DNA from: Ectobius pallidus
Taxonomy: Eukaryota > Arthropoda > Insecta > Blattodea > Ectobiidae
Assembly: GCA_964059195.1 (NCBI GenBank)
Contig: CAXKWD010000006.1
Location: forward strand, 132,848,539-132,912,538
DNA: 64,000 bases
Reading direction: 5' to 3'
Below, piece by piece: positions 1-13,416 of the stretch. The notes beneath the pieces were generated by a model. The model saw nothing but the letters and a program-made list of their open reading frames with translations. It was not told where the DNA came from and ran no database searches. The position numbers and the translations under genes are program-made. Each line of letters starts with the position of its first letter. Position 1 is the first letter of the stretch.

Positions 1-64
1 AGTTAAGTCTCACTTTCTAGGTCTTTGAGCTGTAGCTTTTGTGCTGTTCTTTGTACAAATTACA

Positions 65-65
<1 letters not shown>

Positions 66-126
<61 letters not shown>
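66..126. repeat. (AAT)n microsatellite
   Basis: About twenty uninterrupted AAT/TAA units. It may be the tail of an old retroposon, but no body can be recognised beside it. Confidence 0.95.
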
Positions 127-129
<3 letters not shown>

Positions 130-2225
130 ACAACAGTGACATTAAATAAACTTGTCAAATAGAAATAAAATACGAAAAATCAGTCTTGTTTCACTGTTCC
201 GAGATATATGTGTGTGTATCTAATGCTCGACGCTAAACTGAAATTTTGACCTTAAACTTAACACTCAACTATAATTTGAAACTTAAAATTGAACTATAAT
301 TTGAAACTTAATACTTACTGTTGAATTTAAACACACTTATACCGTAGAAAGGAGCGTGGATGAACAATGAACGGTTAGTTAGGGTTACTTGATTAAAAGA
401 AACTAACTAAAACCAAAATCTGTGGTGGAAAAGGAGTTACAGCCACTAATATATAGCGGCATCTTGCCGACCGGAAGCTCATTTATTATCCGTAATAAGA
501 TTCTACACCTTCTATTCAAGTCGGTTGTATGCTTATTTCTCTTATTGACCAATTTTTCATCCTTCTCGCCTACAGTGATATAAATCTGTGTAGTCATTCC
601 ATTGAAAGTGATAATTTCACTTTTGTGGGCGTGTAGATGACCTTATTTTCGATACTTACTTATCCCCGTTTGCACTCATACTATGATTTATACGCGACCT
701 GATTGATTGTGAAATTGTTGACTGTTTGAATTATTCATGAAGATCATTGATATGATCCATAACTAGGTTTGTGTAGGGTGTTAGATGATAGTAATAAATC
801 ACTCAATTAATCTTGACTTGTTATCAATTTCCAGATCGCTGTAAGGCTTTTGTATGTTGTGGTGATTAAGCTCAGTATTGAAATGTTTTGCGTCACTAAT
901 CGCTAACGTGTCAAAGCCTTCATGTAAAAACCTACCTTGAAATTTAATGGCAGAATATGTGTACATTAAGAATGTCACATTCAGAGAAAAAATAATCATA
1001 TGCTCATTTACACTGCAACGCTCTGAATCCGAATGACATGCCAGAAACTGGACAACTCTGTGCAATATTCAGAGAGTTGATTGAGCAATCGAACGGTTGT
1101 CCAGTCTATTCAGTAGGTAACAATATCGTCTTATAAATATTTATGCTCTATTTCGATACCTTTTTATGCAAAGCGACAGCTGAAATTTCGCTTGTCTTTT
1201 TTTAAAATTCTCTCACTAACTCGGTCTTGAGCAATATTAGGTGCTGTCGACAAAGTCATAAAGCAGTACTAGTAATCATACGTAACTAAAAATCATTAAT
1301 AACATAAAAAAAAACATGCATATTATGAAACTCTTTCTCAACAAGCAGCTTACGAAAAACACATTTCCACATATAAAAAAAAAGTCATCCAGAAAACGAT
1401 TAGCAACTTTTAATGACATACTGAATTATGCAGGATTATTTATAGTTTTATTTCCAAGTATTATAAGAATGTACACCATCTTTATTAGTCATGTTGTGCG
1501 TGTGTATACTGTATGTTATACACATGCACACAATATGACAACCACAGTGAAATTTTGACGAATGCTGTTTGCAGAGCTAGAGAGAGAAGGTAGGTTTTCT
1601 TTTATGAACAATGACTTGCAAAGAGCATTTTTCAAAATTCCAGTGTGGTTTTGGGCTTGGGAGCGTTGATACTTTCCTTAAAGCAACGTAAGTTGTTATT
1701 AATAAATAAGGCTGCTATATTAATAACATTAGATTGCGTAATAGTAAAGTATTACTTTCTTGTAAAATTCTGTAGAAATAATTTAACAGTAGTTTAATTC
1801 ATAAGGGTTATATGCAATGGAATTCAACAAACTTTAATGGCAGACAATACTAAACATTTAGGAGAGGAGTATAAAGAATATTTAGTAAGAATAGAATATG
1901 AATTCCGGACCTTTCATTATATTACCTTGAAAATATTAGTTATGTGTTGTGATAAGAATTAGGAATAACTGTATTATAAATTCACAAAATCTATTACAGC
2001 TATTACAGTGTTATCAAATTACCATATGAGTCTCGTTATGTTTCTCTAAATAGATTTAATAAATCTCCAAGGATACTTTTTACAGTATTAGTGACGTTCT
2101 TGCATTGACTTTAACAGATATAGGCCTACCATTCTGATGTTTCATGTGTAATATTGTATTTGTTGTATATTGATCTTTTGGTTTGTGTTTGTGCGGTTAG
2201 AGTCTATATCATCATTTACAATACT
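127..2225. other. No gene seen, AT-rich unique-looking DNA
   Basis: Only short spurious open frames occur on both strands. A few short direct repeats around positions 240-310 (ACTTAAA-type) are the only structure noticed. Confidence 0.5.
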
Positions 2226-2590
2226 TATGACATGCATGTCAAACAAATAAATAAATAAATAAGCAAATTAATAGGGAAATAAATACAAGTATTTTAAAAT
2301 ATTGTCATCGTAGAAAGCTTGCTGCTTTTCTTAATATGGCGAGGGAACCTCTTAATGCGTGTAGAGCCAGTTCTTGAAAAACTATACTCACCTCTCTCCC
2401 TATCTCTAAGTACATGTTTCGAATATGAATAGTAAAATTTATTACGTCTACATTTTAGGTAGATTTCGAAGAAAAATCTACCTATTGCAATGGATACCAC
2501 TTCATGATTTTCGAAAAATTCTTTCATATCTTTACGTTTCATGCTCCCCTAAGTACGAAACCACCGCCCGTTCAAAAAAAAATTTTGTGA

Positions 2591-2594
<4 letters not shown>

Positions 2595-2645
<51 letters not shown>
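2595..2645. repeat. (TA)n microsatellite
   Basis: About 25 uninterrupted TA dinucleotides, immediately left of a GC-richer repeat-like block. Confidence 0.95.
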
Positions 2646-2647
<2 letters not shown>

Positions 2648-2649
2648 TT

Positions 2650-3060
2650 ACACGATAGCGGCCGTAATTTTGAAGATATTTGAACCAAATTTTAATATGT
2701 TATTTCTAGGCCCAATAGTTCGGACAAGTTCGTTAATGAGCAAAATTGGCCCAAGGGGGTGGTCGGGGGAGGGGGTTGAAATTTTTAAAAATGTATATCT
2801 CGGCCCCTATGAAGTATAGAGGGAAACTTTGTTTGAATAAATTAGAGTACTCGCTACGGAGTTCACAGTGACACCAACGATTCGGGGGTTCGAGTGAGGG
2901 TGGGGGTGGGGGTGGGGTGGGGGATGAAAATTCGAAACTTTTGAAACCACGTCTTGTGGGGTATCGTTGAAAAGCTCTTGATGAGTACTCTACAAATCAA
3001 TAAATAGTTTCTTTATAGCTCTCATATGACGCGAGATTTTAATGTTTGAAAATAATAACA
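2650..3060. repeat. Unidentified dispersed-type repeat with G-rich tract
   Basis: Composition changes abruptly after the TA repeat. The + strand carries G clusters at about 2752-2775 and a run of GGGTG(GG) units at 2884-2924, able in principle to form a G-quadruplex. No open frame or terminal repeat was found. It reads like a fragment of a dispersed element, but the family is not recognised. Confidence 0.4.
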
Positions 3061-5050
3061 CTTAAAAGAATTATTAAAATATCATAATTTTGTCTTGTTT
3101 AGCGGCTTTGCTAATTTTATTCATTGTTGATCTTGCGCACGGCCTCCCAGAATATTATATCCTATTCTTGTTGTCAAAACAAATGATTGTAGGCTCTTCC
3201 TCTTTACTGCAGGTTTGCCATGCCAAGGCTAAAAAAGAAGAGTGCTGCGCAGCGATAATAAATTAAACCAAAAGCACTTTGAAATCTACCTCAGCCTGTA
3301 GGCCTGCCTAAAGGGATTTTTTTTAAATTACACCTATTAAAGTTCGTTAGTGTATCAGAAATTAGTCATAGAAGAAAACATTTGTACTAATATGAATTTT
3401 ATAGAAAGTATTCATGAAAATTGACATAACACATCAAATGTATTTACATTATTAATAGATACAACATCTTCTGGTGCATATATTGATCCCATTATCCCAA
3501 CTTTAAGAACTCTAGATGACCATATCCTTAGTACAACGAAATAAGCCGAAAACTTTAAATACGTAACAAAAGTTTTATTTCTACTGTAAATACATAATAA
3601 AAGTTTTATTTCTACTGATGAAATCCGCTTCGTATGTTTTTTTAATGACTCCCATAAATAATCACTGAATTCATTTGGAGAACTAGTGTGTAATGTTTTA
3701 CCACACTTGTTAATCGTATGGATGAATTAGTAACACTGAATTTAATGCATTTTATTTCGTTCAATGCACATGCATTCTTTTATTTTGTAACCCAACTATC
3801 ATATGGGCATGGGGCAGTCGCGTTATCGTTGCAAAATTTATAACAAATGCATTAATATAGGACACGACCTCACTATTCAATTTAAAATGCATAAAACAGG
3901 TTCTGTTGACATGAAAACAGATTTAAATGTATCAATAGAGAGCGGTTATGAAAACGCTTCATAAAATGAGTGACAAATGGACACGTCTTTGTACTAGTTT
4001 TCAAAATTATCCCTCCGAGTGGCCTGATAGTTGCACTAGCTCTAAATGAAGGTCTATTCTACGTCAGTATAAATCAACTCATGCACAGACACAAACACAT
4101 GTGTTTGAAAATTGATTTCTTGATTGAGTCGCCAATATACAGCGAAACCCAATTTGAGAACAAACTATAGAGTGAGTGACTGGATACGATGGCAATACAT
4201 CAGTAGAGCTACAGTGTGCAGTTAACTGGGACATGTTACATAGAAAACCACTGAATTTTATTGAAGTCTGATCGAAGAGGGGATAAATAAAAAAAGGGAA
4301 GTATTCTTAAAGAGGAATGATGCTCAGCCTTGTAAGCGTCAATCAGTTCAACGATTTCCTAGCTTGTAAATTTTCTCTTGTACCATTCACGTTTTCAGTT
4401 ACAATACACGTAGTTTGAATGCATTATTTTATGAATTCCAGTTAACTAGAGAGTATTTTGGAAGCTGAAGAGCCACTATTGAATTTAGAGAAATTTAGGA
4501 AAACTGGTATTTAGCTAATGACATTCAGAAAATAACTTGCGTAGCTTTGATTGGCGTATTAATGTGGAATATCTCGAGAAAATTTCAAATAGAGGACAAT
4601 GCCGAAGAAACTCTAAGGAAAAGGCTATTATACCACTTTCAATCTATATTTTTTAATGTACCCCCTGAAAACACTACATGACATAAAACCCTACTCTTAA
4701 AAATAAAAGTAACTGTAACTTACTTGAAACAGTTAATGTGATAGTTGGTGAAGGATTAAGTTTCAAGAGATTTGGCTCAATGAACGACGCTCTAGTCTGT
4801 CGTAAATATGACTCGTCATGCCTATTTCTTCTTCAAAAATATGTAGATTCGCACAAGTATGTAGACGCAATTGGCATTGGGTGTTCTATGCTTTTCAAGA
4901 AATGAATCGAAGCCGAATTTAACTATGGATCCATAAACTAATTTTGAAAACTTTGAACATAGAAAGACACAAGAATTTGATCACAGTTCATGATAAAAGC
5001 CTTCGGGAATAGACGAAAGTTGACATCAAAATACATCTTTGGAAATAGAT
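3061..5050. other. No gene seen
   Basis: AT-rich DNA with only short chance frames. A 30-bp near-tandem duplication containing AAAAGTTTTATTTCTACT lies at about 3569-3617. Confidence 0.5.
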
Positions 5051-5056
5051 TTAGTG

Positions 5057-5180
5057 TATTAAATACTGTATTTTAATAAAGTTCCGCCTTAACTCTTAAC
5101 ATACAACTTATCTGGATCCACTCAAAAACAGGATTTATAATGTTAAGGGTTAAGGTGGAACGTTATTAAAATATTTAATA
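5057..5180. repeat. Foldback palindrome (MITE-like)
   Basis: The left arm 5057-5102 and right arm 5140-5180 are inverted copies, with a short insertion in the left arm and a few mismatches. The loop is about 37 bp. No coding capacity. It could be a small MITE or a chance-born palindrome; no clear target duplication was identified. Confidence 0.6.
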
Positions 5181-5182
5181 TT

Positions 5183-5890
5183 ATAACCCTTAAGTGGAGA
5201 AAATTAAATATATGAATTAGATTCGGTGTGTTGCTCTGTGTCTACCGCCTACTAACGATAGGTAGGCTACTCAATTAAACTGATGCATTATGAGGTAGGA
5301 TTTATGAATTTTTGCTGCTATTCGACCATTCTTCATATTTAGTGGGTTCCCAAACATACTCCACGAATTCGTGAATGTCATGTGTTTTAATTTAAATTAA
5401 GTCTTAGTTACACATTGTTATACCATACACCATAAGTTATTATGTCACAGAATACTTCAGAAGTTTTTCAGAGACGTTCAAGTTACCGGATTCTTATATT
5501 TCTTTATTTACTCGCTAAAATGTAAGAATCCTTCTTGGAATAGTTTGCATCTGACTGTTCCTACAAACTCTGCGCGTCTTCTTTCTGAAAAAAAAAGCCC
5601 ACACACATACTTAATCCGCTAAAATTCTTGCTTGCTTAGGAGGGATAACATCACATCATGTTTTCTATGACTGGTTTCTCCAGTTTGAGAGAGGGGTGGA
5701 ATAAGACTAAGGGGGTAAGAAGTTGTTTTGTTGAGTCTGAGATCAGCGTGGCGAGTATGTCAGTCTTCCATACTCTTTTCAAGGTTTCGAAGTGCGTGCA
5801 GACAGTAGGGACTATATGTTTCGTTCGAGATACAACGTTCTTATGATTCACTGGTGAGTAGAGGTTTTTCATAATTATCAGTACTTCTGT
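5183..5890. other. No gene seen upstream of the LINE fragment
   Basis: Chance frames only. The two opposing open frames at 5651-5872 show no recognisable domain and are mutual shadows. Confidence 0.4.
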
Positions 5891-6435
5891 CTAGAAATCT
5901 AAAAATTAAGATTTATAAGATTATTATCCTGCCGGTTGTATTATATGTATGTGAGACATGGCCGCTAACTGATCAGGAAGAACATACTCTGAGAGTGTTT
6001 GAAAATAGGGTGCTTAGAAAAATATTTGGGCTTAAGAGAGATGAAAATGGGGACTAGAGAAAATTGCATAACGACGAGCTTGGACCTGTACGCTTCACCG
6101 GATATAGTAAGGGTAATTAATTAAATCACGAAGGATGATATGGGTTCGACATGTTGCACGCATGGGGGAGGAAAGACATGTCTCAAAAGTATTGACTGGG
6201 AGACCCGAAGGGAAAAGACCACGTGGAAGACCTAGACGTAGGTGGGAGGACGATCTTAGAACGGATTTATGGGAAGCAGGATTTGTGGGGGATGATTGGA
6301 TGGAGTTAGCACAGAATAGGGTTGAATGGTGGACTCAGGTAAGCGTGGCATGAACCTTCGGGTTCCATAAAATAGATAATATTCTTTTAGCTTGCTTAGG
6401 AATTGTCTATTGCCATTGAGTAAGTAAGTAAGTAT
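5891..6435 (+). pseudogene. 5'-truncated LINE 3' end (GHVARM-type C-terminus)
   Basis: Translation across frames gives the end of a non-LTR reverse-transcriptase protein. An LPVVLYVCETW block is followed by the LRVFENRVLRKIFG block, then from 6135 an open stretch with RHVARMGEERHV and GKRPRGRPRRRWEDD. The reading frame carries a stop near 6055 and at least one frameshift, so it is dead. A short 3' UTR with a small hairpin (AACCTTCGGGTTCC) ends in an (AGTA)n tail near 6420-6433. Related copies lie at 26530-26727 and 57369-57897. The C-terminal type is known from RTE-like insect LINEs; the clade assignment is inference. Confidence 0.85.
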
Positions 6436-8550
6436 TCAGTACTTAAAACAGTTCAAACAATACCCTGCTATCACGATTATTTTATTTCTTTTTTCGATGT
6501 GATAGATGCACAAAATTGGCCTAATAAAACAAAATATCTTGGTATTGGTATATGCTTTCTAGATTTTAACTTTCTAGAATCTTCTAGAAACTCAAGTATA
6601 TTTTGAATCCTTGAAATCAGAGAAATGTGTTGACTATTCCATAAAAAAGACAGTTTGATAGTAGATACTTAGCCCTTTCAGAGCTGAATTTATATATTTA
6701 TACAAGCAATCATCAAGTGGAAGCATCAATGGGCTTTAAGTTTCAAATCAGTGAGGAAAATTTTAGTGGAACAGCTGGTCTGTATGAATGATAACACTTT
6801 GATAAAAATCCTCACATTTTACATATAGCATTACTATATTAATTTTATATAGCCTAATCTGCTTTCATATAGTTTTTATGTGACGCATTATGAAAAGGTT
6901 AAAATATGCCTATTAATACAAAATTCCATTTTGAAAGTAAACTGATGAGCATTTAGGTAAAAGAATTTTTGTAGCGTAAAAACATAAAAGAATGAAGTTC
7001 TCAAACATATGGGCAATTCAGAAATGAAGACAAGAATTTTATTGTTGTAAAGTAGTCCAGGAATACTAATAAATCTCTTTAAATAGCCTATGCTCATTAA
7101 GTGAACATCTATAATGAATATGTTATGATTTGCTGACAAAAAGTTTCTGATTAGTTTTCAGTGAGAGGGACGTAGGTCGAAATATTATTTCGTGTATACC
7201 TAAGCAATAATAGATTTTTGTTCAGAGAAGGGTAAGGGAAGACTTTGAAATACCTTTTTCTTTCCTTTTTCTGGTTATTTTCTTCTATCTATACCTTTCA
7301 TTCTCTTATTCTCCCCTGTTTTCCACCATGTTCCTTCCATTTTCTCTTTTTTCTTATTGCATATGATACAAAATAACACATTTGTTTCATCCTCTAAAGC
7401 GGTTAACAACGGATATCCACAAAGCTGAACAGCAGAAGGCCTCATTGCTATATATTTGCCATTAAAGAATTGTGGGTAGTAGTTTAGTGCTTTACCGGTA
7501 TTTTGTGTTATAAGAGTTTATATTCTGCAAATATGACCAAATGATATTTGGTTTACTCGTATGTTTGATATGTGGAAATAACACATGCTACAGAAACTTT
7601 ATCTTATTCGTTTGAAATAGCAAAGTAAAAAGTGTATGAGATTCAGTTTGTTGAAACTCCAAAACCCGAAAAGTTTCTAAAATGGAATGCTATATTATTT
7701 AGATAATCTCGACATTACATTTTCTACTGCATAAAATTTTGGAACGTTACTGAAGCTCTCAGCATAAGAGGGTTTCTTCGGGTTTTGTATTCATCCTTTC
7801 GAATATCGTAAACTGATATCTGATATTGAAGTAAAAGCACCAAGAGATGAGGAAGTCGTTTGTTATGGAAATGAAACGACTCTCATTTCAGCTTGTGGAA
7901 CATTCATAATTTTTTAGCAAAATTCAGAATCCACCTCTGATCTCGGATGCAGGAAAGAGATCAATTGCCAGAGAATATCCTAAGATGAGGGTGGAGGGGA
8001 AAGGTTTGGCTTATAGGTAGTAGTCACTTCTATATGGACTATTGGCGGCATGTATAAAATGTAGTAAGGGAAGAGAAGTTGGAAGGGATGGAGCAGAAAC
8101 TCTCATCGTTCACCCCTGAGGCCCCCAATAATAATCCATGAGCTCATCTGCCCCTGGATACCAGGTCCCTTCTTTTCTGCTTCAAGGAGAGATGCTGCCT
8201 CATCCTTCCACATGTAATCAAACTTGCCTGAAGGAGGATGTGAGGAAATAGCTCATACGCCGGTCGTTGTAGCTTTGAAAAGGAAGTCTTGTTGGAATTT
8301 ACATTGATATTCTCATATATGCTATCCTTTTTTTCTGCGTATACAATCATCATGGATTTCAACCCTTTTGTCTTGATTGACTTTTTCATAACCTGACGTG
8401 AACTTTTCTGGATAGGAACTTCTGGAAATACCCTATATCATTGTCTATTAACCCCGATCCATTTGCTAGACCATATCTTATATTCAGTTTTACGAACCGA
8501 AATTTTATAGCGTTTGCTGTGACATGAAATATGTACTAGAAATACTGACC
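6436..8550. other. No gene seen
   Basis: AT-rich DNA. A pyrimidine-rich stretch on the + strand at about 7245-7355 is the only compositional feature. The minus-strand frame at 8144-8389 has no recognisable domain. Confidence 0.45.
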
Positions 8551-8560
8551 TTTCGCTAGA

Positions 8561-8582
8561 TTATTATTATTATTATTATTAT

Positions 8583-8614
<32 letters not shown>

Positions 8615-8616
8615 TA
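8561..8616. repeat. (ATT)n and (ATTT)n microsatellite
   Basis: An ATT run passes directly into an ATTT run, a common retroposon-tail-derived simple repeat. Confidence 0.9.
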
Positions 8617-8876
8617 GTCATGAGACGTAGAGCTTTGCTATAATCAGTATAGAAATCCAGTTCTGAAAGGTTTGGATATTGAAATGTTGTTCAAGTATTT
8701 AAGGTAATATAAATTAACAATTCTCTTCGCGTGTCATGCTGCTTTGTTGGTTAAATATGCTTTAAGATAAATACGTCAATGTAAAGGCATGGGTGTAACT
8801 GGCGACCTGGTACTTAAATACCATAAAAAACTGAATTGATTTGCACCATGAACTAATCATCATTCTTTTTACAATA

Positions 8877-9684
8877 CAGGGTGTTTCAAAATGAATATCG
8901 GGGTTTTAAGGCTTTGTAGAATTTAGTACATTTAACATACAATTATAAATAATACATCAAATGAAAGAGCAACTCAAACAGTTTTTCCTACAAGTATTCA
9001 ATGTGAGCACCATTCATCACATGGCACACATGGAGTTGATAGGCGAGTTCTTCCCAAAACTTGATCAGTGTTTCTGGAGTAATTGTTGCAACAACTGCTT
9101 CAATCATGTGTTTTAAGTCGGGAAGTTGGTAGTGGCGGCACATACACTTGATCCTTTATGAATCCCCAAAGGTAAAAATCACATGGCGTCAGATCGGGTG
9201 AACGTGGAGGCCATGCGAAACAAGCTCTGTCATCTGGCTCCTTCCGGCCAATCCAGCGGTCGGATACAACATTGTTTAACCATTCGCGTACTTAATGATG
9301 CCAGAGGGGTGGTGCACCATCTTGCTGCCAAATACCACGTTCTCTGGTTCAGCTTCTTCCAATTGAGGAAAGAGCCATAGTTGTAGCGCATCAAGATAAG
9401 AAATTCCAATTACACTTGCTTCAAGGAAAAAGAAGGGCCCATAAACTTTCCGCCGGGGTATGGCACAAAACATTCAATTTAGGGGAGTCTTGTTGCAACT
9501 GTACCATCTCGTGGGGATTTTCGGGTCCCCAGATGCGAACATTATGAGTACCAACAAAACTGCTTGAGTACCTACAAAACTGTTTGAGTTGCTCTTTCAT
9601 TTGATGTATTATTTATAATTGTATGTTGAATGTACTAAATTCTACAAAGCCTTAAAACCCCGATATTCATTTTGAAACACCGTG
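8877..9684 (-). mobile_element. Mariner-like element with 108-bp TIRs
   Basis: The terminal inverted repeats 8877-8984 and 9577-9684 differ at only two positions by hand alignment. They start CAGGGTGTTTC on the left and end GAAACACCGTG on the right. Both ends are flanked by TA (8875-8876 and 9685-9686), the duplication expected of Tc1/mariner. The interior is the antisense of a decayed transposase. At 808 bp it is shorter than a complete mariner (about 1.3 kb), so the 5' part of the gene has been lost while both ends remain. Movement would need a transposase supplied elsewhere. Confidence 0.92.
8988..9565 (-). pseudogene. Mariner-superfamily transposase remnant
   Basis: Read on the minus strand, recognisable blocks run in order. 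First come an RIWGPENPHE-like block and a KVYGPFFF block. Then YLDALQLWLFPQL, the WPPRSPDLTP block around the last catalytic Asp, and a C-terminus ending HVMNGAHIEYL with a stop at 8988-8990. The N-terminal DNA-binding half is missing. Frames change at least twice, and the normal QDGAPPH block around the second catalytic Asp is destroyed. No function is expected. Confidence 0.88.
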
Positions 9685-9686
9685 TA

Positions 9687-10685
9687 TAATATATCTTGCT
9701 TTAAATATTTCACTTCAAATCGATTTACTTAAAAAAAAATTAAAAATGAAGTAGTAGTATTGCGATAGATAATCTCAACCCAATTGCAGTACTGACGTTA
9801 CCAGACAATTTTTTTTCTCAGTATTTTAGAGCAAATAGAATACGTCGTATCCAATTAGCTTAGTATGTGCAATCAATTTTAATTACTGTATTTTTATTTT
9901 TAATACAACATTTCATTTCATAGAACTAACTAGGAGTCCCCCATATGATTCATGTTACTCCACTTTTTTTTTTCAACATTCGTTGTACCGAACCATTTTA
10001 ATTGTCATTATTTATATTAGCAATTAGTAGGATAGTCAGCTTTTTTTTACCTGTTGAAATGAGTGCCATTTGGAAACTATAACTTTTTCGTAACTGGAAC
10101 AGATAAATGAATAATGCAATTTAAGACATTTTATTCTCTCTGCAAGTTTTTAAGGCACAATATGTTAGGCAGAATAGTTGGGATCTTACTAATAGGTATA
10201 TAATTATTTTTGCTTCATATTGGTTATATAAGTCTTGCAATATTTTTTTTTTCAGAGTTCAAATCCTTTACAATAATTTTTTACAACAGTCTGTTTTGTT
10301 ATATGTAGTCTGAGAGAAAATTTCTAATGGGAAATTATGTTAAATGTAGTTCTATTAAAACCGCGAGGGGAATTTTCGTCACGAATGTTCAGCATTGCGA
10401 TGGAGTAACCGCCCATTGCGACTAGAATTAACAAACAAATAAAATCAGGTAAACTGATTTAAAAAAGTGCCAGTATGTTTTTGTTTAATCAGTTATGACT
10501 GCAATTATGATATGCAGAATATGTTTTTTAAATTTATTTCCAAGTTAAGCTCCAGATTTATTCATTACGCAGGGCTTACGGAAGAACAAAGGTCTAGTTT
10601 TTTTTTTTAATCAGATTAAAACCTTCCAGCATCAGCTGAACTGTACAGATTTGTGATATCTTGACAATCGCACACTCACATAACA
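9687..10685. other. No gene seen
   Basis: Strongly AT-rich with several T8-T9 runs. No terminal repeats or tRNA-like boxes were recognised. Confidence 0.45.
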
Positions 10686-10689
10686 ATTT

Positions 10690-10785
10690 AAAAAAAAAAG
10701 TGAAATTGGGCGGTTACGGGATTTGAACCATGGAACTTAAGAATGTAAGTCCAAGACGTTACCACCTGGGTCGGTTTAACAGTCT
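10690..10785 (-). mobile_element. tRNA-derived SINE head (family D), fragment
   Basis: In antisense it reads as a B-box-like stretch (complement of GGGATTTGAACC) followed by CCAAGACGTTACCACC. The same arrangement occurs at 26030-26080 and 44070-44118. Only the tRNA-like part is kept. Confidence 0.6.
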
Positions 10786-10959
10786 AGTTGGATAAGCGCA
10801 TGTAAAAGAATAGTGTTTTTGGTCATAGCTAACTGTATTTTAATTTCCAAAGCCTTATAAAATCACAGTAAAACAATTGACTATGTTGTCAAGATAACTG
10901 ATTTGCTTTTTTTTTATAAATTCTTTCGAATACGTATATTATCATAAAATAGGCACTAA

Positions 10960-11360
10960 ATTGAGCATTACTCCGAAACAGGTCAACCGATATTATCAAA
11001 TATCAATAGATGTCTTCCCATGAACATTATAAATGTGTATACCAAGTTTCATAAAAATCCGGTAAAGCGTACATTCCACGACATGAAAGCGCCCCCTGGG
11101 AAAACTATATCATAATCGATTATGCAGTTCCAAAGAACCTGTGAACACATAATACGTATTGTTTCTCAGCTGTTTATTGACATGAATATGATGTGAATTT
11201 TATTTTATCAATTCAGTGTAATTTTCAGAAATTATATAATGTTTCAAGGGAAGGAATGGTTTGTTTGGATTATTATTATCAGCGATATTTCAAGAGATAA
11301 AACCATCAATATTTTTCAGCTGTTGCCCCCGGCTTCGCCCGCCATTATTCATTGACTCCA
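10960..11360. repeat. Probable non-coding tail of a dispersed element
   Basis: It contains TATACCAAGTTTCATAAAAA, and at about 11325 GCCCCCGGCTTCGCCCGCC. Both sequence types are frequent near the ends of insect dispersed repeats, from memory. A related GCTTCGCC-type block occurs at about 26745. Boundaries and family are not resolved. Confidence 0.35.
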
Positions 11361-13415
11361 GGATTTTTAAGAAAATTACACTGGTGGATTATTAGAAATG
11401 TTTGTGGTTCAGAGCTATGAAAATTGTAAGTAAAAATAAAATTAGAATATTTGTTCATTGTGTTCATTTCACTTAGGCCTTATATAATAAAGAAACTGTT
11501 TTCCTTCCTAATTTTGTAGTCGTCATGAAAGTTTAGACTGCGAGAGACGAACATCGCCGAGTATACCCGATGTCTCACGAAGCGGGCGAGCAAGCACGCT
11601 ATTTAGGGCCGTTGAATTGTATAAGAGTAGATTCTTCATAACACCAGGTGGTCAGAATCCAGGAAATATTATTGTTATTATTGTTGTTAGGGGTTAGAGA
11701 CACTACATCTCCTGAGATTAGGGTTGTAATTTGCATATAAAATATTATTAAAATTATCATAACTTAGTTCATCGCGCCTGATATATTCCCTAAAACACTA
11801 GTTTTTGAAAGCCAAAAAATATATTTTCACACTTAGATACAAACAATTCTTCTTTAAATAATGGACCATTCAAATAAAATATGTTTTACGTTGACAATTA
11901 ACATCTGCAGACACAGTTTTTCTGCAGTGATTTTGAGCTTCGTAAAATAACTTCGAAACATTCCTTGACCTGTTAGGAATTGTGTTAAAATGAAAGTGGA
12001 AAGAGATGCTTTCCTCTGATGAACAATGCATTATTAAAGGCATCAAGATAACCAGGAAGGATTAGTGTTCCACTGTTCGAAGTGCTGAAAACAATAGCAA
12101 GTAACTAACTCGCTGACACTTCAAACCCCGAAGAATCATGGCCGCAACAACCCAAGCTCTTCAAATGTTCCTGTTATAGGCCATCTCTAGTTAATATCAC
12201 TCTTTCCCTTCTCACAATCAATCCTCGCACTGTCACCCCACTTTAGCCTTCGACTCGCAGTTATTTTAACGTTCGGCTTCTTATTCGTGACCCGCTTATC
12301 TAAGTCCTCTACATTTAATTTTTAAGTTAACGTGCAAGGGTTATGCATTACACGCTATTTTTAAACAGTCTAAGGTAAATGAAGCGCTTTTATCGGCAGA
12401 TGATATTAATTAAAAGGAGAAAAGTATACCACTGAGTGGTATAAAATTATAAGACTATAGGATGACCAACTTGAGTATACGTCACATGGAAAACACACTT
12501 TTAGTTAAAAATATTTGCATATTGTTATTAAATTAACTTAGTTTGGTAAAATTTGAGAATGTTAAATTGCATTAAGTCTTTTTAAATGTTAAATTTCTCA
12601 CTGTAATCGCAAAAATAGTCATACCTGATGGTTTGACCAAAATTCGTATGTTGGCAGCAGCGTCCTAGAGAATCAGTAACCTCTTTCTGCGCATGTGCAT
12701 ACTAAGTATCACCACCGCGGGCACAGCTAGAGGCTAGTATTTGATATCTTATTTACTAAAATAAATGTAATAATAGTTTAATTTCACAAATATTAACATC
12801 TGTCTAAAAATAGTGTATCATACTTGTGGAAAAGTGATTTTAATTTGTTCTTGGAGCTCCTATACCCGCCCTCACGGGCTCGTTTCGCAAACATACCTAT
12901 TCGCAAAATGAAATCTCGTTTTTTAACACTTGGATCGTAAATAACTGTTACTTCATTGTAGACTATGTGCAAAGAGGACTACTGTGGTGAGATGCTAGGC
13001 CTATAGTAGGACAACTAGCAAACCCAATTGAATCCAGACCCGTTAATGGACATCAGCTGTTTCTTTTAAAATTTAATAGAATTTGTTTGACCTACAAATA
13101 TACAGTGTACTCTACTGGAAAGAGCACTTCAAATATACTGTACATAATCGAAATTGCATTCAGTTTCTTGTGGAATGATTCGGCCTATGACAAATCTGTT
13201 AGGATTTAATATAATGGCATTAGCTTAATTCGCAAAGTTATACTGAATAATGAAATTAGGCATATCATTTAGGATAATTCGGTAGGAAGTAAAACACATT
13301 TCTCTTCCAAAGGAAAACCATTGGAATAATAGCTGAGCGTACAAAAGCGATTCTTGATAATGAAGTATTTCGAGATAATATAGATAATATACGGCATTCA
13401 ATACTGCTCTTAAAG
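11361..13415. other. No gene seen
   Basis: Mixed AT-rich DNA. Slightly GC-richer islets at about 12640-12740 and 12855-12890 show no frame or boxes that could be identified. Confidence 0.4.
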
Positions 13416-13416
13416 T

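Noticed and set aside
9183..9380. Plus-strand 65-codon frame
   Set aside because: Antisense to the mariner transposase remnant at 8988-9565.
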